From positions 1,222,540-1,286,539 of the forward strand of contig NZ_CP026378.1 in assembly GCF_002953215.1 (NCBI RefSeq): 64,000 bases of DNA. Reading direction: 5' to 3'. The translations under genes were made by a program, and so were the position numbers. This DNA is from Mixta calida. GTDB lineage: Bacteria; Pseudomonadota; Gammaproteobacteria; Enterobacterales; Enterobacteriaceae. This document shows, one piece after another, positions 25,317 through 34,994 of the stretch; position 1 is the stretch's first letter, and the number at the start of each line of letters is the position of its first letter. The notes beneath the pieces were generated by a model. The model did not search any database and was not told the origin of the DNA. It was given only the letters and a program-made list of their open reading frames with translations.

Positions 25317-25625
25317 CTACCACTCCCAGCGATAGCGCCTGAGATCGACTTTGCCGTCATCGCTAATTTCAATGCCTTCCGCTTCCAGCGCGTCACGTTG
25401 GCGCAGCAGATCGTCTCCCTGCAATGAAATTTGTCCATGACGGTTAATAATGCGATGCCACGGCAGACGACTGTCGGCAGGAAGACGCTTTAGCAGGCCA
25501 CCTACCTGTCGCGCAGCACGCGGCGCGCCAGCCAGTCGCGCCACTTCGCCATAGGTGGTGACGGTGCCGGCGGGAATCGCGGCGATAACCTGCAAAACAC
25601 GCTGTTTAAATGAGTCAGTTTCCAT
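25317..25625 (-). CDS. atl: alkyltransferase-like DNA repair protein (Atl)
   Basis: Homologue of the O6-alkylguanine transferase DNA-binding domain, 102 residues (ybaZ in E. coli). The acceptor Cys of the PCHR motif is replaced by Trp (PWHR, residues 55-58), so it binds alkylated guanine without repairing it and flags the lesion for nucleotide excision repair. The helix-turn-helix GEVARLAGAPRAARQVGGLL is intact. It is convergent with ybaY. Confidence 0.93.
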   Translation of the reverse strand: METDSFKQRVLQVIAAIPAGTVTTYGEVARLAGAPRAARQVGGLLKRLPADSRLPWHRIINRHGQISLQGDDLLRQRDALEAEGIEISDDGKVDLRRYRWEW

Positions 25626-25828
25626 AGACGGCTCCGGCTTTAGCTGTGCGTCTTATCCTGGCAAATAATGGAAAATGATGAAACAGTTAGCATGTATCAG
25701 AAGGGAAAAGGGCGAAAAGAGAGAAAATAGGCGGATTGTTTAATAAAACAACGGTCGCCAGGCGGCGGCTTGCATTTACGCCAGGCATCATTGATAATGC
25801 CTGCGCTCTGTAACCAGAGCACGTCAAT

Positions 25829-25942
25829 GGGGGCCCTGTTGGTTCTCCCGCAACGCTAACTTGTGAACTCGGTCAGGTCCGGAAGGAAGCAGCCGCAGCA
25901 GGTAACGCGTGTGCCGGGATGTAGCTGGCAGGGCCCCCACCC
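25829..25942 (+). ncRNA. ffs: 4.5S RNA, signal recognition particle RNA
   Basis: The 114-base RNA pairs with Ffh to target membrane proteins. The ends GGGGGCCCTG and CAGGGCCCCC pair; the conserved tip region GGTCAGGTCCGGAAGGAAGC and the GCAGC side are intact, and the terminal CACCC is as in E. coli. It sits between atl and hha, close to its E. coli position. Confidence 0.97.
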
Positions 25943-25967
25943 ATTTCCGCTCCATCCAGGCCTTTAT

Positions 25968-26186
25968 TCAACGAACGTATTTCCACACCGAAACGGGTAC
26001 TTTATCGTACAGTTTATTCATCGTTAATTCCGCAAGGCGATGATCGGCCGCAGAATAAAACACAGCCAACTCATCATCAGGCAATTCATATTTATTTTTT
26101 TCAATGACTCGCTCAAGCGTATCGATTGATCGGCAGCGTCTTAAGCGCATCAGATAGTCAGTCTTGGTCATAATTTTTTCTGTCAT
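25968..26186 (-). CDS. hha: haemolysin expression modulator Hha
   Basis: Small alpha-helical partner of H-NS, 72 residues, that helps silence transferred genes. The sequence [29 protein letters not shown] is nearly identical to E. coli Hha, including the charged surface used for H-NS contact. It lies directly after tomB with a 29-base gap, forming a conserved antitoxin-modulator pair. Confidence 0.97.
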   Translation of the reverse strand: MTEKIMTKTDYLMRLRRCRSIDTLERVIEKNKYELPDDELAVFYSAADHRLAELTMNKLYDKVPVSVWKYVR

Positions 26187-26215
26187 GGTTTAACCGTAAT
26201 AAAATGAGCGGTTGC

Positions 26216-26596
26216 TTAAAACGAATGGCTTGGCTGTAAAGGGAGCTGAGCGCACTCTTCTGCGAAAAGATTAAACAAACGTCGGGCGGAACGCTGCCAA
26301 CGTTGTAGATCCTGAACATTAATCCCGTAATTACTGAATAACATAAAGGTATCGTCGAGGTAGTCATCAATCTGAACGATGAGATCCTCATCTTCAGCAT
26401 GTTTTATTTTGTAATTCATGGTAAACGAAGCAATATGTTCAATCAGCTCATTCAGCTGTATGTTGGTCGCAGATGTAGGATCGTTGACCCAGCCATGGTG
26501 GCTGTCTCCCAGTGTGGCCATACTTTCGTCGTATAGATTTTCACACAAGAAATTGAGCTGAGCAATATCATGCCGTTTCGGCGAATATTCGTCCAT
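26216..26596 (-). CDS. tomB: Hha toxicity modulator TomB
   Basis: Acidic protein of 126 residues that counteracts Hha toxicity and affects biofilm formation. The N-terminus MDEYSPKRHDIAQLNFLCENLYDESMATLGDSHHGWVNDPTSA is typical, and the C-terminal region is helical. The ATG at 26596 is preceded by GGAGGG. In E. coli TomB oxidises a Cys of Hha; the conserved Cys in FLCENL is present. Confidence 0.95.
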   Translation of the reverse strand: MDEYSPKRHDIAQLNFLCENLYDESMATLGDSHHGWVNDPTSATNIQLNELIEHIASFTMNYKIKHAEDEDLIVQIDDYLDDTFMLFSNYGINVQDLQRWQRSARRLFNLFAEECAQLPLQPSHSF

Positions 26597-26743
26597 CTTT
26601 TTTCCCTCCATACATCGACCATTGTCTGCATGTGAAACAGCGAAAAAAGCAGCGTAATCTACATTTAATATTAAGAGCCGTTAGTTAATCAGACAAGGTA
26701 AATATAACGTATGTTTGCTATTTTCAGATAAGGTATTACTGAA

Positions 26744-27097
26744 TCAGAACTCGTCGGCAGTGGAAGGGCGCGTATTATCAATGAAATCGAAGGCCAGCGC
26801 GCCGGTAATTACCTCAAATTCAATGCTTTCCTGGCTGGTTTCCGTCTGATTAATGTCAAGACAGGGATTGAATACATTCCAGTCGAACTGATAGTGCATT
26901 TTATATCGATGATGGTGTTGCAATTCTACAGAAATAATTTTTATCGTTCCAGGAACTAAAAGCGCATTTTGAGAAAACCATTGTAAGTCGCCGGTTAACA
27001 GTTTTTCTATTTTGGGAATATTCTGGTGAATAATACTTTTTAATTTTAGCGGATCTTCTTCAGCTTGCAAAATATCGCACGGTATAATTTTACGCAC
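26744..27097 (-). CDS. hypothetical protein upstream of tomB
   Basis: Unrecognised small protein (117 residues from the GTG at 27097, which has GGAGGG four bases upstream). A longer form from a TTG at 27151 lacks a ribosome site. No signal peptide, membrane segment or known motif is visible. The product is rich in Ile, Asp and His, the C-terminus is acidic, and the DNA is AT-rich compared with its neighbours. It lies between tomB and the rpmE2-rpmJ2 pair, where E. coli has no gene in this position. AT-richness suggests recent acquisition and H-NS/Hha control, which is inference. Confidence 0.55.
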   Translation of the reverse strand: MRKIIPCDILQAEEDPLKLKSIIHQNIPKIEKLLTGDLQWFSQNALLVPGTIKIISVELQHHHRYKMHYQFDWNVFNPCLDINQTETSQESIEFEVITGALAFDFIDNTRPSTADEF

Positions 27098-27442
27098 TTT
27101 CCCTCCGAAGAGTTTATCTTTGCTTAAGCAATCAGTATGACAGAAAGCCAAAGTCTTTAATTAATGCGCTGCCTATCTCTCTGATTCAGAAAAGCTTAGC
27201 AGGGTATAACCTCACGTCCAGCGGGCGTTGATTAGTTATTTGAATTTTATTGTTTTAGCCGCTGCATAACATGCATTTTGGCAACATATGCGACACAAAC
27301 GGATACAATTATTTTTATCAAATAATAAACATGCTGTTTAATAGCCCTGAGAAAAGAAGGGTATTAACGAGTCACCGATGATGAGGCGTTGAGAGAGATT
27401 TTACAGGGAAAAGGGCCGTTGTGGCTACGGCCCTGTGATGCG
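27098..27442. other. AT-rich intergenic region with rpmJ2 terminator
   Basis: The stretch between the hypothetical gene and rpmJ2 has no credible ORF. Near its right end a hairpin (AGGGCCGT 27412-27419 with ACGGCCCT 27427-27434), followed on the minus strand by TTTTCCC, probably terminates the rpmE2-rpmJ2 transcript. The remainder is AT-rich and likely holds the promoter of the gene to its left. Confidence 0.5.
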
Positions 27443-27583
27443 TTAGCGTTTTTTCTTTCTGCCCTGAACGGCTTTAAAGCGTGGATTGCTTTTGCAAATA
27501 ACGTAGATGCGGCCGTGGCGGCGCACCACTTTACAATCTTTATGGCGCGCCTTTGCCGCGCGCAATGAGCTGAGTACCTGCAT
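27443..27583 (-). CDS. rpmJ2: 50S ribosomal protein L36, type B (zinc-independent)
   Basis: Alternative L36 of 46 residues (ykgO type). The sequence [17 protein letters not shown] and the end [15 protein letters not shown] match the family. Unlike standard L36 it lacks the zinc ribbon and replaces it when zinc is scarce. It lies ten bases after rpmE2, in one operon under a Zur box. It is below the length at which gene finders often call genes. Confidence 0.93.
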   Translation of the reverse strand: MQVLSSLRAAKARHKDCKVVRRHGRIYVICKSNPRFKAVQGRKKKR

Positions 27584-27592
27584 GACCCTTCC

Positions 27593-27853
27593 TTATTGGC
27601 CTTTACCGAGAAAACGGCCATAGCGCTGATTAAAACGTGCGGTGCTGCCTTCACGGCTGTAATCCTTTTGCTTGCCCGTATAGTGCGGATGCGAAGCGGA
27701 GGAGACATCCAGCGCGACATACGGGAAGGTTTCGCCATCAATATCGATGGTACGATCGGTTTTAATGGTTGAGCCGGTTTTGAAATAGTGATCGACGCTG
27801 GTGTCATGGAAGACAACGGTACGATAGTGAGGATGAATACCTGGTTTCATCAT
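27593..27853 (-). CDS. rpmE2: 50S ribosomal protein L31, type B (zinc-independent)
   Basis: Alternative L31 of 86 residues (ykgM type) that lacks the zinc-binding Cys residues of standard L31 and can replace it under zinc starvation, freeing zinc. The motifs [14 protein letters not shown] and [20 protein letters not shown] are family hallmarks. The ATG at 27853 has AAGGAGATC upstream. Expression is probably repressed by Zur in zinc-replete cells (site at 27869-27883). Confidence 0.95.
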   Translation of the reverse strand: MMKPGIHPHYRTVVFHDTSVDHYFKTGSTIKTDRTIDIDGETFPYVALDVSSASHPHYTGKQKDYSREGSTARFNQRYGRFLGKGQ

Positions 27854-27868
27854 GATCTCCTTTTGATA

Positions 27869-27883
27869 TGTTATATCATAACA
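27869..27883 (-). promoter_or_regulatory. Zur box upstream of rpmE2
   Basis: The 15-base near-palindrome TGTTATGATATAACA (minus strand) matches the enterobacterial Zur operator pattern and lies about 15 bases before the rpmE2 start. Confidence 0.8.
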
Positions 27884-28034
27884 ATTAGTATGCACTTTTC
27901 TGCATGTCAATGCAATGCCTCTCTGAGGAAGGCGCTATCACAGCGATGCAGGGCCGCAGAGAGTGAACCGAAAGAAGAATGCGAAAAAGGGAAGGAACAG
28001 ACGAGGTGCCACGCCGCAAACGGCCTGCAAAAAA

Positions 28035-28058
28035 AGAGGCCACCTGATGGTGGCCTCT
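28035..28058 (-). terminator. rho-independent terminator of acrAB
   Basis: Ten-base stem AGAGGCCACC / GGTGGCCTCT with loop ATCA; on the minus strand it is followed by six or seven T residues, 18 bases after the acrB stop. Confidence 0.92.
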
Positions 28059-28075
28059 GAATCAATGCGTTTTAC

Positions 28076-31000
28076 TTAGTGCTGGTGTTCAACAGGATGG
28101 CCCTGTTCCAGCTCTTCTTTATGCTTGCTGAAGCGGCGGCGAACCACCACGAAGAAGACCGGCACAAAGAAGATAGCCAACACGGTCGCAGTAACCATAC
28201 CGCCCATTACACCGGTACCTACCGCATTCTGCGCGCCGGAGCCTGCGCCAGTACTGATAGCCAGCGGCAGTACGCCCAGAATAAAGGCCAGTGAGGTCAT
28301 CAGGATGGGACGCAGACGCATGCGTGTCGCTTCCAGCGTCGCTTCCACCAGGCCTTTGCCCTCCTTCTCCATCAGATCCTTGGCGAATTCCACAATCAGG
28401 ATGGCGTTCTTCGCCGACAGGCCAATGGTTGTCAGCAGGCCTACCACGAAGTAAACATCGTTGCTCAGACCGCGCAAGGTAGTGAAGATCAGCGCGCCGA
28501 TAACGCCCAGCGGCACCACCAACATTACGGCGAACGGAATCGACCAGCTCTCATAGAGCGCGGCCAGACACAGGAACACCACGATGAGAGAGATAGCGTA
28601 CAACGCAGGCGCCTGGTTGCCGGAAAGGCGTTCCTGATAGGACATGCCCGTCCAGTCATAGCCGATGCCCTGCGGCAGCTGAGAAGCCAGCTGTTCCATC
28701 AGCGCCATCGCGTCGCCGGAGCTGCGTCCCGGCGCGGCCTGACCCAGAATTTCCATGGACGGCAAGCCGTTATAGCGCTCCAGACGCGGCGAACCATATT
28801 GCCAGCGCGCCGTTGAGAAGGCGGAGAAGGGCACCATATCCCCGTTAGAAGCGCGTACGTACCATTTATTGATATCGTCCGGCAGCATACGAGAATCAGC
28901 CTTACCCATCACATACACTTTCTTCACACGACCGCGATCGATAAAGTCGTTCACATAGGAGCCACCCCAGGCGGCGCCCAGCGTCGTGTTGATATCAGAG
29001 ATGGAGACGCCCAGCGCCTGCGCCTTCTCTTGATCCACCGTCAGCTTATACTGCGGCGTATCTTCCAGACCGTTAGGGCGTACGCCGACAACGGTATCCG
29101 GATGCTGCGCCACCATGCCTAACAGCTGGTTACGGGCCTGCGTCAGCTTATCGTGACCCAGGTTCGCCTGGTCGATCAGTTCAAAGTCGAAGCCGGTGGC
29201 GTTACCCAGTTCGATAATTGCCGGCAGGTTAAATGGAATAACCATGGCGTCTTTGATGGTGCTCAGCGCCTGCATGGCGCGGCCTGCGATTGCGGGCACC
29301 TTGTTTTCTGAGCCGCCACGCTCGTCCCACGGCTTCAGACTGACGAAGGCGATACCGGTATTCTGACCGCGACCGGCAAAGCCGAAGCCGTTAACCGTAA
29401 ACACCGACTGCACGCTGGCTTTCTCTTTGGTCAGAAAATAATTACTGACCTGGTCGAGAACTTTCTGCGTACGCTCCTGCGTGGCGCCAGCGGGCAGCTG
29501 CGCCTGGGCCAACAGCAGACCCTGGTCCTCTTCCGGCAGGAAGGAGGTAGGGAGACGCATAAACAGCACTGCCATGCCGACCACGATAAACAGGTAGATC
29601 AGCAGATAACGACCAGTGCTGCGGACGATATGCCCCACGCTGTCTACGTAGTGGTTGGTGCTCTTGTCGAACAGGCGGTTAAACCAGCCGAAGAAGCCGG
29701 TCGTCTTGCCGTGATCGCCTCGCTTAATCGGCTTAAGCAGGGTGGCGCAGAGCGCGGGCGTCAGGATCAGCGCGACGATGACCGACAGCACCATGGCGGA
29801 AACGATGGTGATGGAGAACTGACGGTAGATAACCCCGGTCGACCCGCCGAAGAAGGCCATCGGGATAAAGACCGCAGAGAGCACCAGCGCGATACCCACC
29901 AGGGCGCCCTGGATCTGGTCCATCGATTTGCGCGTCGCTTCTTTCGGCGGCAAACCTTCTTCCGCCATGACACGCTCGACGTTTTCCACCACGACGATGG
30001 CGTCATCCACCAACAGGCCGATGGCCAGCACCATCCCGAACATCGTCAGCGTGTTTATCGAATAGCCGAACGCGTTAATGATAGCGAACGTACCCAGCAG
30101 CACCACCGGCACTGCAATGGTTGGGATCAGCGTGGCGCGGAAGTTCTGCAGGAACAGATACATTACCAGGAACACCAGCACGATCGCTTCAAAAAGCGTT
30201 TTCACCACCTCGAAAATGGAGATTTTAACAAACGGCGTGGTGTCATAAGGGTAAACCACCTTCAGGCCTGCCGGGAAGGTAGGCGAAAGGCGTGCCAGCT
30301 CTGCTTTTACCGCATCCGCAGTATCCAGCGCGTTAGCGCCGGTCGCCAGTTTGATCCCCAGACCGGAAGCTGGTTGTCCGTTAAAGCGCGCAATGATCTC
30401 GTAGTTTTCCCCGCCCAGCTCAATAGTGGCGACATCGCGCAGACGTACCTGCGAGCCATCCGGGTTAACTTTCAGCAAAATTTTACCGAACTCTTCCGTT
30501 GAAGTCAGACGCGTTTGCGCAATGATCGAGGCGTTAAGCTGCTGGCCTTTCACCGGCGGCGTACCGCCAAGCTGACCTGCGGCGACCTGGGCGTTCTGGG
30601 TGGAGATAGCGTTTACGACGTCGACCGGCGTCAGCTGATAGTTATTCAGCTTATGCGGGTCCATCCAGATACGCATCGCATACTGCGCGCCAAACAGCTG
30701 GGTATCGCCAACGCCGGTGGTGCGGCTGATGGGATCCTTGATGTTAGAAGAGACGAAGTCGGCGATATCGTTCTGCGACATGCTGCCGTCCTCACTCACG
30801 AAGCCGGCGACCATCAAGAAGCTGCTGGACGATTTCTCTACCTGGATACCCTGCTGCTGCACTTCCTGCGGCAGCAGCGGCATCGCCAGCTGCAGTTTAT
30901 TCTGCACCTGCACCTGGGCGATATCGGCGTCAGTGCCGGACTGGAAAGAGAGCGTCAACTGCAGCGAGCCGGAAGAATCACTGTTCGAGGACATATACAT

Positions 31001-31225
31001 CAGTCCGTCGATACCGTTCATATTCTGCTCGATAACCTGCGTGACCGAATCCTGCAGCGTTTTCGCATCGGCGCCGGGGTAGTTTGCACTAATCTGTATC
31101 GCTACAGGAGCAACATTGGGATATTGCTCAATCGGCAGCTTAAGAATCGATAGCGCACCCGCCAGCATAATAATGATGGCGATGACCCACGCGAAAATGG
31201 GGCGATCGATAAAGAACTTAGCCAT
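28076..31225 (-). CDS. acrB: RND multidrug efflux pump AcrB
   Basis: Inner-membrane proton-driven pump of the AcrAB-TolC system, which exports antibiotics, dyes, bile salts and solvents. The 1049 residues equal E. coli AcrB. The proton relay pair is in [18 protein letters not shown] (Asp407/408); the Lys and Thr partners lie in the C-terminal half ([14 protein letters not shown]). Two large periplasmic domains interrupt the 12 transmembrane helices. It lies 17 bases after acrA in one operon. Confidence 0.98.
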   Translation of the reverse strand: MAKFFIDRPIFAWVIAIIIMLAGALSILKLPIEQYPNVAPVAIQISANYPGADAKTLQDSVTQVIEQNMNGIDGLMYMSSNSDSSGSLQLTLSFQSGTDADIAQVQVQNKLQLAMPLLPQEVQQQGIQVEKSSSSFLMVAGFVSEDGSMSQNDIADFVSSNIKDPISRTTGVGDTQLFGAQYAMRIWMDPHKLNNYQLTPVDVVNAISTQNAQVAAGQLGGTPPVKGQQLNASIIAQTRLTSTEEFGKILLKVNPDGSQVRLRDVATIELGGENYEIIARFNGQPASGLGIKLATGANALDTADAVKAELARLSPTFPAGLKVVYPYDTTPFVKISIFEVVKTLFEAIVLVFLVMYLFLQNFRATLIPTIAVPVVLLGTFAIINAFGYSINTLTMFGMVLAIGLLVDDAIVVVENVERVMAEEGLPPKEATRKSMDQIQGALVGIALVLSAVFIPMAFFGGSTGVIYRQFSITIVSAMVLSVIVALILTPALCATLLKPIKRGDHGKTTGFFGWFNRLFDKSTNHYVDSVGHIVRSTGRYLLIYLFIVVGMAVLFMRLPTSFLPEEDQGLLLAQAQLPAGATQERTQKVLDQVSNYFLTKEKASVQSVFTVNGFGFAGRGQNTGIAFVSLKPWDERGGSENKVPAIAGRAMQALSTIKDAMVIPFNLPAIIELGNATGFDFELIDQANLGHDKLTQARNQLLGMVAQHPDTVVGVRPNGLEDTPQYKLTVDQEKAQALGVSISDINTTLGAAWGGSYVNDFIDRGRVKKVYVMGKADSRMLPDDINKWYVRASNGDMVPFSAFSTARWQYGSPRLERYNGLPSMEILGQAAPGRSSGDAMALMEQLASQLPQGIGYDWTGMSYQERLSGNQAPALYAISLIVVFLCLAALYESWSIPFAVMLVVPLGVIGALIFTTLRGLSNDVYFVVGLLTTIGLSAKNAILIVEFAKDLMEKEGKGLVEATLEATRMRLRPILMTSLAFILGVLPLAISTGAGSGAQNAVGTGVMGGMVTATVLAIFFVPVFFVVVRRRFSKHKEELEQGHPVEHQH

Positions 31226-31242
31226 GAATCAGTGGCTCCTGT

Positions 31243-32445
31243 TTAAGACTGAGATTGTTCAGACTGCGACTGCGGCTGCGAGGGTTGATTAGCTTTCGCA
31301 TCCTCTGTCACTTCCTGCGGCGTAACCTGAACGCCAGGCTTCGCACGCTGCAGTCCAACAGAAATCACGCGATCGCCAGCCTGCACGCCCTGCGTGACCA
31401 GCCATTTGTCGCCAATTGCCTGCTGCGCCGTCACGTTGCGAACCGCCACCTTGTTGTTCTGATCGACCACCATGACCGTCGCCTGACCGGTCGGCGTACG
31501 GGTCACCGCCTGCTGCGGCACCAGTATCGCGTTCGGGTTGGTGCCTTCTTCCAGACGCGCGCGCACGAACATGCCCGGCAACAGAGTATGGTCAGGATTC
31601 GGGAACACGGCGCGCAGCGTAATGGAGCCGGTGGTTTCATCGACGGTCACATCAGAAAATTCCAGTGTGCCCGGCTGCTTATATTCGCTACCATCAGGCA
31701 TCATCAGCGTGACATTCGCTTTACCGTCGGTCTGTTTCAGCTGACCAGACTCCAGCTCCTTGCGCAGGCGCATATATTCATCGCTGGACTGGGTGACATC
31801 GACATACATCGGATCGAGCTGCTGCACGGTGGCCAGCGCCGTGGTCTGGCCGGTTTGCACCAGCGCGCCCTCGGTCACGGCGGATTTACCGATGCGGCCG
31901 CTGATAGGGGAGGTCACTTTGGTATAGGCAAGATTAATGCGCGCCGTTTCCAGGCTCGCCTTCGCGACCGCCACGGCCGCAGCCGTCTGGCTCTGCGTGG
32001 CGACCGCCTGATCGTAATCCTGCTGGCTGATATATTTGGTGCCCAGCAGCGGCTGATAGCGTTTTACCGTTACGGCGGCGATTTGCGCATTAGCCTGCGC
32101 CTGTGCTAAATCGCCTTTGGCGCTGTTATAAGCGGCCTGATAAGGCGCCGGATCGATCTGATAAAGCGATTCGCCCGCTTTAATATCGCTGCCTTCAACG
32201 AAGTTGCGTTTCAAAATAATGCCGGAAACCTGCGGCCGCACTTCCGCTACGCGATAGGCTGACGTTCTGCCCGGTAGCTCGGTCGTAATTTTCAACGGTT
32301 CGCTTTTTAATGTTACTACGCCGACTTCAGGCGCCTGTTGCTGTTGACCAGCCTGCTCAGACTTATTGTCACATCCTGTTAGCGCAAAGCTGCCTGAAAG
32401 CATCAGGACGGCCGCCAGAGGCGTTAACCCTCTGTTATTTTTCAT
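31243..32445 (-). CDS. acrA: efflux periplasmic adaptor AcrA
   Basis: Membrane-fusion lipoprotein linking AcrB to TolC, 400 residues. Lipobox LTGC (Cys25), then a lipoyl-like half (TTELPGRTSAYRVAEVRPQVSG), the alpha hairpin (about 100-170, QAAYNSAKGDLAQAQANAQ) and a beta-barrel domain. The C-terminus is Gln/Ser-rich (QPSQPQSQSEQSQS). The promoter region shared with divergent acrR carries the AcrR operator. Confidence 0.98.
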   Translation of the reverse strand: MKNNRGLTPLAAVLMLSGSFALTGCDNKSEQAGQQQQAPEVGVVTLKSEPLKITTELPGRTSAYRVAEVRPQVSGIILKRNFVEGSDIKAGESLYQIDPAPYQAAYNSAKGDLAQAQANAQIAAVTVKRYQPLLGTKYISQQDYDQAVATQSQTAAAVAVAKASLETARINLAYTKVTSPISGRIGKSAVTEGALVQTGQTTALATVQQLDPMYVDVTQSSDEYMRLRKELESGQLKQTDGKANVTLMMPDGSEYKQPGTLEFSDVTVDETTGSITLRAVFPNPDHTLLPGMFVRARLEEGTNPNAILVPQQAVTRTPTGQATVMVVDQNNKVAVRNVTAQQAIGDKWLVTQGVQAGDRVISVGLQRAKPGVQVTPQEVTEDAKANQPSQPQSQSEQSQS

Positions 32446-32533
32446 AAATCAACCTCGATTGTTCGATATCGATTGGTCAATGGATCACAAACCGTTGAGC
32501 CATTGCTGCGTTTAAATTATGGTCATGCTATGG

Positions 32534-32557
32534 TACATACATTCGCAAATGTATGTA
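32534..32557. promoter_or_regulatory. AcrR operator between acrA and acrR
   Basis: A 24-base perfect inverted repeat (arms TACATACATTYG type, reading TACATACATT... and ...AATGTATGTA around a short GC centre) matches the AcrR binding site and lies 27 bases before acrR. It would control both divergent promoters. Confidence 0.85.
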
Positions 32558-32585
32558 AATCCGCCGCCTGGTAAAAGCACTCACT

Positions 32586-33236
32586 ATGGCACGAAAAACC
32601 AAACAGCAAGCCCTTGAAACACGGAATCAAATTCTTGATGCCGCGATTGCGCGTTTCTCTGAGTTCGGCGTTTCAGCAACCTCCCTGGCCGATATCGCTA
32701 CGGCGGCTGGCGTAACGCGGGGCGCTATCTACTGGCATTTTAAAAACAAGACCGATCTGCTGAATGAGATCTGGGCGCAGTCTGAGTCTGGCCTGGAAGA
32801 TGTTGAGCAAGAGTATCAGTCAAAATACCCTGACGATCCACTTTCCCTGATGCGCGCCATGCTGCGCTACGTCTTTGAAGCGACCGCGCGCGACCAGCGG
32901 CGGCGCTCTTTGCTGGAAATTATCTTCCATAAGTGCGAATTTGTGGGCGAGATGCTGCCGCTGCAAATCATGCAGCAGAACCTCTATCTTGAATGCTATG
33001 AGAAGATTGAAGAGGTGCTCGGCAACTGCATTAGCGCGGGGCAGCTGCCGGCGGGGCTGAACTTGCGCCGCGCGGCGATCATCATACGCGGCTACATTAC
33101 CGGCATTATGGAAAACTGGCTGTTTATGCCCGACAGCTTCGATATTGAACAGGATGCGCCGATGCTGGTGGAAACCCTGATTGATATGCTTAAGCACAGC
33201 CCCAGCCTGAGCCAGCCGGCGGTCAGCCCAGGCTGA
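32586..33236 (+). CDS. acrR: TetR family repressor AcrR
   Basis: Local repressor of acrAB, 216 residues. The N-terminal helix-turn-helix is GVSATSLADIATAAGVTRGAIYWHFKNKTDLL; the helical C-terminal domain binds drugs and releases DNA. It is close to E. coli AcrR (215), divergent from acrA, with the operator in between. No inactivating change is seen. Confidence 0.97.
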   Translation: MARKTKQQALETRNQILDAAIARFSEFGVSATSLADIATAAGVTRGAIYWHFKNKTDLLNEIWAQSESGLEDVEQEYQSKYPDDPLSLMRAMLRYVFEATARDQRRRSLLEIIFHKCEFVGEMLPLQIMQQNLYLECYEKIEEVLGNCISAGQLPAGLNLRRAAIIIRGYITGIMENWLFMPDSFDIEQDAPMLVETLIDMLKHSPSLSQPAVSPG

Positions 33237-33240
33237 ACGC

Positions 33241-33396
33241 TCAGGACGCGACGGGCGACTGTTGCTTATTTTCATAATCGCGGCGCACGATCTCCAGCGC
33301 CGCCAGCACGGTTTCGGGCGCGACGTCGCTCTGTTCCAGCAGCATAATCAGATCGACCGCCAGCTTGATCTCATCCGGTGCGCTTTCCAGTGACAT
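33241..33396 (-). CDS. rsmS: small regulatory protein RsmS (YbaM)
   Basis: Small protein of 51 residues; [21 protein letters not shown] and [10 protein letters not shown] match E. coli YbaM and Pectobacterium/Erwinia RsmS, a pleiotropic regulator of secondary metabolites and virulence factors. TAAGGAGCACATC precedes the ATG. It is convergent with acrR, whose stop lies four bases away. Confidence 0.88.
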   Translation of the reverse strand: MSLESAPDEIKLAVDLIMLLEQSDVAPETVLAALEIVRRDYENKQQSPVAS

Positions 33397-33406
33397 GATG
33401 TGCTCC

Positions 33407-33649
33407 TTAATGACGAATAATGCGCGCCACGCCTGGCAGCACCAACGCGCCGGCCAGCGCCAGCAGCAGCGCGCGTGGGTGCAGGCTGGCCAGCGTTCCC
33501 CAGTTAAAATAGACGCTAATATAGCCGCCCACCAGAGCGCCGATCGTCGCCAGAATCAGCGTCGGCAGCCAGCCGCCGCGTACGGCGAAAAATTTGCCCG
33601 CGATCAAGCCCACCAGCACGCCGATAACCAGCCAGGATAACAGTCCCAT
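33407..33649 (-). CDS. GlsB/YeaQ/YmgE family membrane protein
   Basis: Small integral membrane protein of 80 residues with three hydrophobic segments ([47 protein letters not shown]) and the family pattern GLIAGKF...GA.VGG. Members are annotated as transglycosylase-associated but have no proven activity. It lies upstream of rsmS on the same strand. E. coli has priC in this part of the map, so this is a local difference. Confidence 0.8.
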   Translation of the reverse strand: MGLLSWLVIGVLVGLIAGKFFAVRGGWLPTLILATIGALVGGYISVYFNWGTLASLHPRALLLALAGALVLPGVARIIRH

Positions 33650-33776
33650 ATCTATGTCCTTAAAAAGCGATTGCGAATCGGTAATGTTGCTATTGATAAA
33701 ATAGCCGCTTAACGGCTGAGGAACAGCTTACCGCCTGTGATAAAGTGATCCGGTTGGCTCTTTAGCAGGATATTTC

Positions 33777-34157
33777 ATGCAGCGCATTATATTACTGATT
33801 ATTGGCTGGTTGGCTATTGTACTGGGGGCGCTGGGCGTCGTGCTGCCGCTGTTGCCGACGACCCCGTTTATACTGCTCGCCGCCTGGTGCTTCGCCCGTT
33901 CGTCGCCGCGCTTTCATCACTGGCTGCTTTACCGCTCCTGGTTCGGCAAATATCTGCGCCACTGGCAGCAGCATCGCGCGCTGCCGCCGGGCATAAAGGG
34001 ACGCGCCATGCTGCTGACCGTCGCGACTTTCGCCCTTTCTCTCTGGCTGGTGAAGCTGTTCTGGCTAAGGGTCATGCTGCTTTGTATGTTGGCCGCGCTG
34101 CTGCTGTTTATGTGGCGGATGCCGGTAGTGACGGAAAAAGAAAAAGGCGAGCGCTGA
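33777..34157 (+). CDS. ybaN: DUF454 inner-membrane protein YbaN
   Basis: Inner-membrane protein of 126 residues. The conserved N-terminal block GWLAIVLGALGVVLPLLPTTPFILLAAWCFARSSPRFHHWLL is diagnostic of DUF454. Four hydrophobic segments. Function unknown. It lies upstream of apt as in E. coli; the 206-base gap to apt should contain the apt promoter, but nothing specific is seen. Confidence 0.93.
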   Translation: MQRIILLIIGWLAIVLGALGVVLPLLPTTPFILLAAWCFARSSPRFHHWLLYRSWFGKYLRHWQQHRALPPGIKGRAMLLTVATFALSLWLVKLFWLRVMLLCMLAALLLFMWRMPVVTEKEKGER

Positions 34158-34363
34158 CCGGCGTTTTCAGATTTACCTTAGCGTTTTTCAAACACTTACG
34201 CTATCAGGATGGCGATCGGTATTGCATTTATCCTGCAGTTTGCTTAGATTTGTTCGTTTTCGTGCGCGGCTTCCCTTGTTTCACTCTTTTCCGCCTGCGG
34301 CGCTGCCCGTCAGCGTAAGGCGAAGCTGCGCGAGTCAGTTTAGTATTCACCAGGCATAACATT

Positions 34364-34915
34364 ATGACCGCGACTGCGCAGCAGCTTGAGTATCTTAAAG
34401 ACAGTATTAAAAGCGTACCGGACTATCCGAAGCCGGGTATCCTGTTTCGTGATGTCACCAGTCTGCTGGAAGATCCGCAAGCTTTCGCAACAACTATCGA
34501 TCTGTTTATTGCGCGTTTCCGCGATCGTGGCATCACCAAAGTGGTGGGCACCGAAGCGCGCGGATTCCTGTTCGGGGCGCCGGTAGCGCTGGGTTTGGGC
34601 GTCGGCTTCGTGCCGGTGCGCAAGCCGGGCAAACTGCCGCGCGAAACCTGGAGCGAAACCTACGATCTCGAATATGGCAGCGACCAGCTTGAGCTGCATC
34701 GCGACGCCATCAAACCGGGCGACGTGGTGCTGGTGGTGGACGATCTGCTGGCGACCGGCGGCACTATCGAAGCGACGGTAAAACTGATCCGCCGCGCCGG
34801 CGGCGAAGTGAAAGATGCGGCGTTCGTTATCAATCTTTACGACCTCAACGGCGAAGCCCGTCTCAATGCGCTGGGCATCGAATGCTACAGCCTGGTCTCT
34901 TTCCCCGGCCACTGA
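34364..34915 (+). CDS. apt: adenine phosphoribosyltransferase
   Basis: Purine salvage enzyme that makes AMP from adenine and PRPP. The 183-residue length equals E. coli Apt. The PRPP-binding motif is [25 protein letters not shown] and EARGFLFG are the other family motifs. It is followed by dnaX after 79 bases. Confidence 0.97.
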   Translation: MTATAQQLEYLKDSIKSVPDYPKPGILFRDVTSLLEDPQAFATTIDLFIARFRDRGITKVVGTEARGFLFGAPVALGLGVGFVPVRKPGKLPRETWSETYDLEYGSDQLELHRDAIKPGDVVLVVDDLLATGGTIEATVKLIRRAGGEVKDAAFVINLYDLNGEARLNALGIECYSLVSFPGH

Positions 34916-34994
34916 GTTTCCCGCCTTCAGCCTCGCCGTCGCGGCGGGGCTGTGTTAGCATGTCCTACTGGTTTTCAAGACATCTCGTGAACGA

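Noticed and set aside
27152-27442. Additional ORF overlapping rpmJ2 in another frame (27364-27816)
   Set aside because: It overlaps both ribosomal protein genes and its translation is low-complexity; the two ribosomal proteins are clear.
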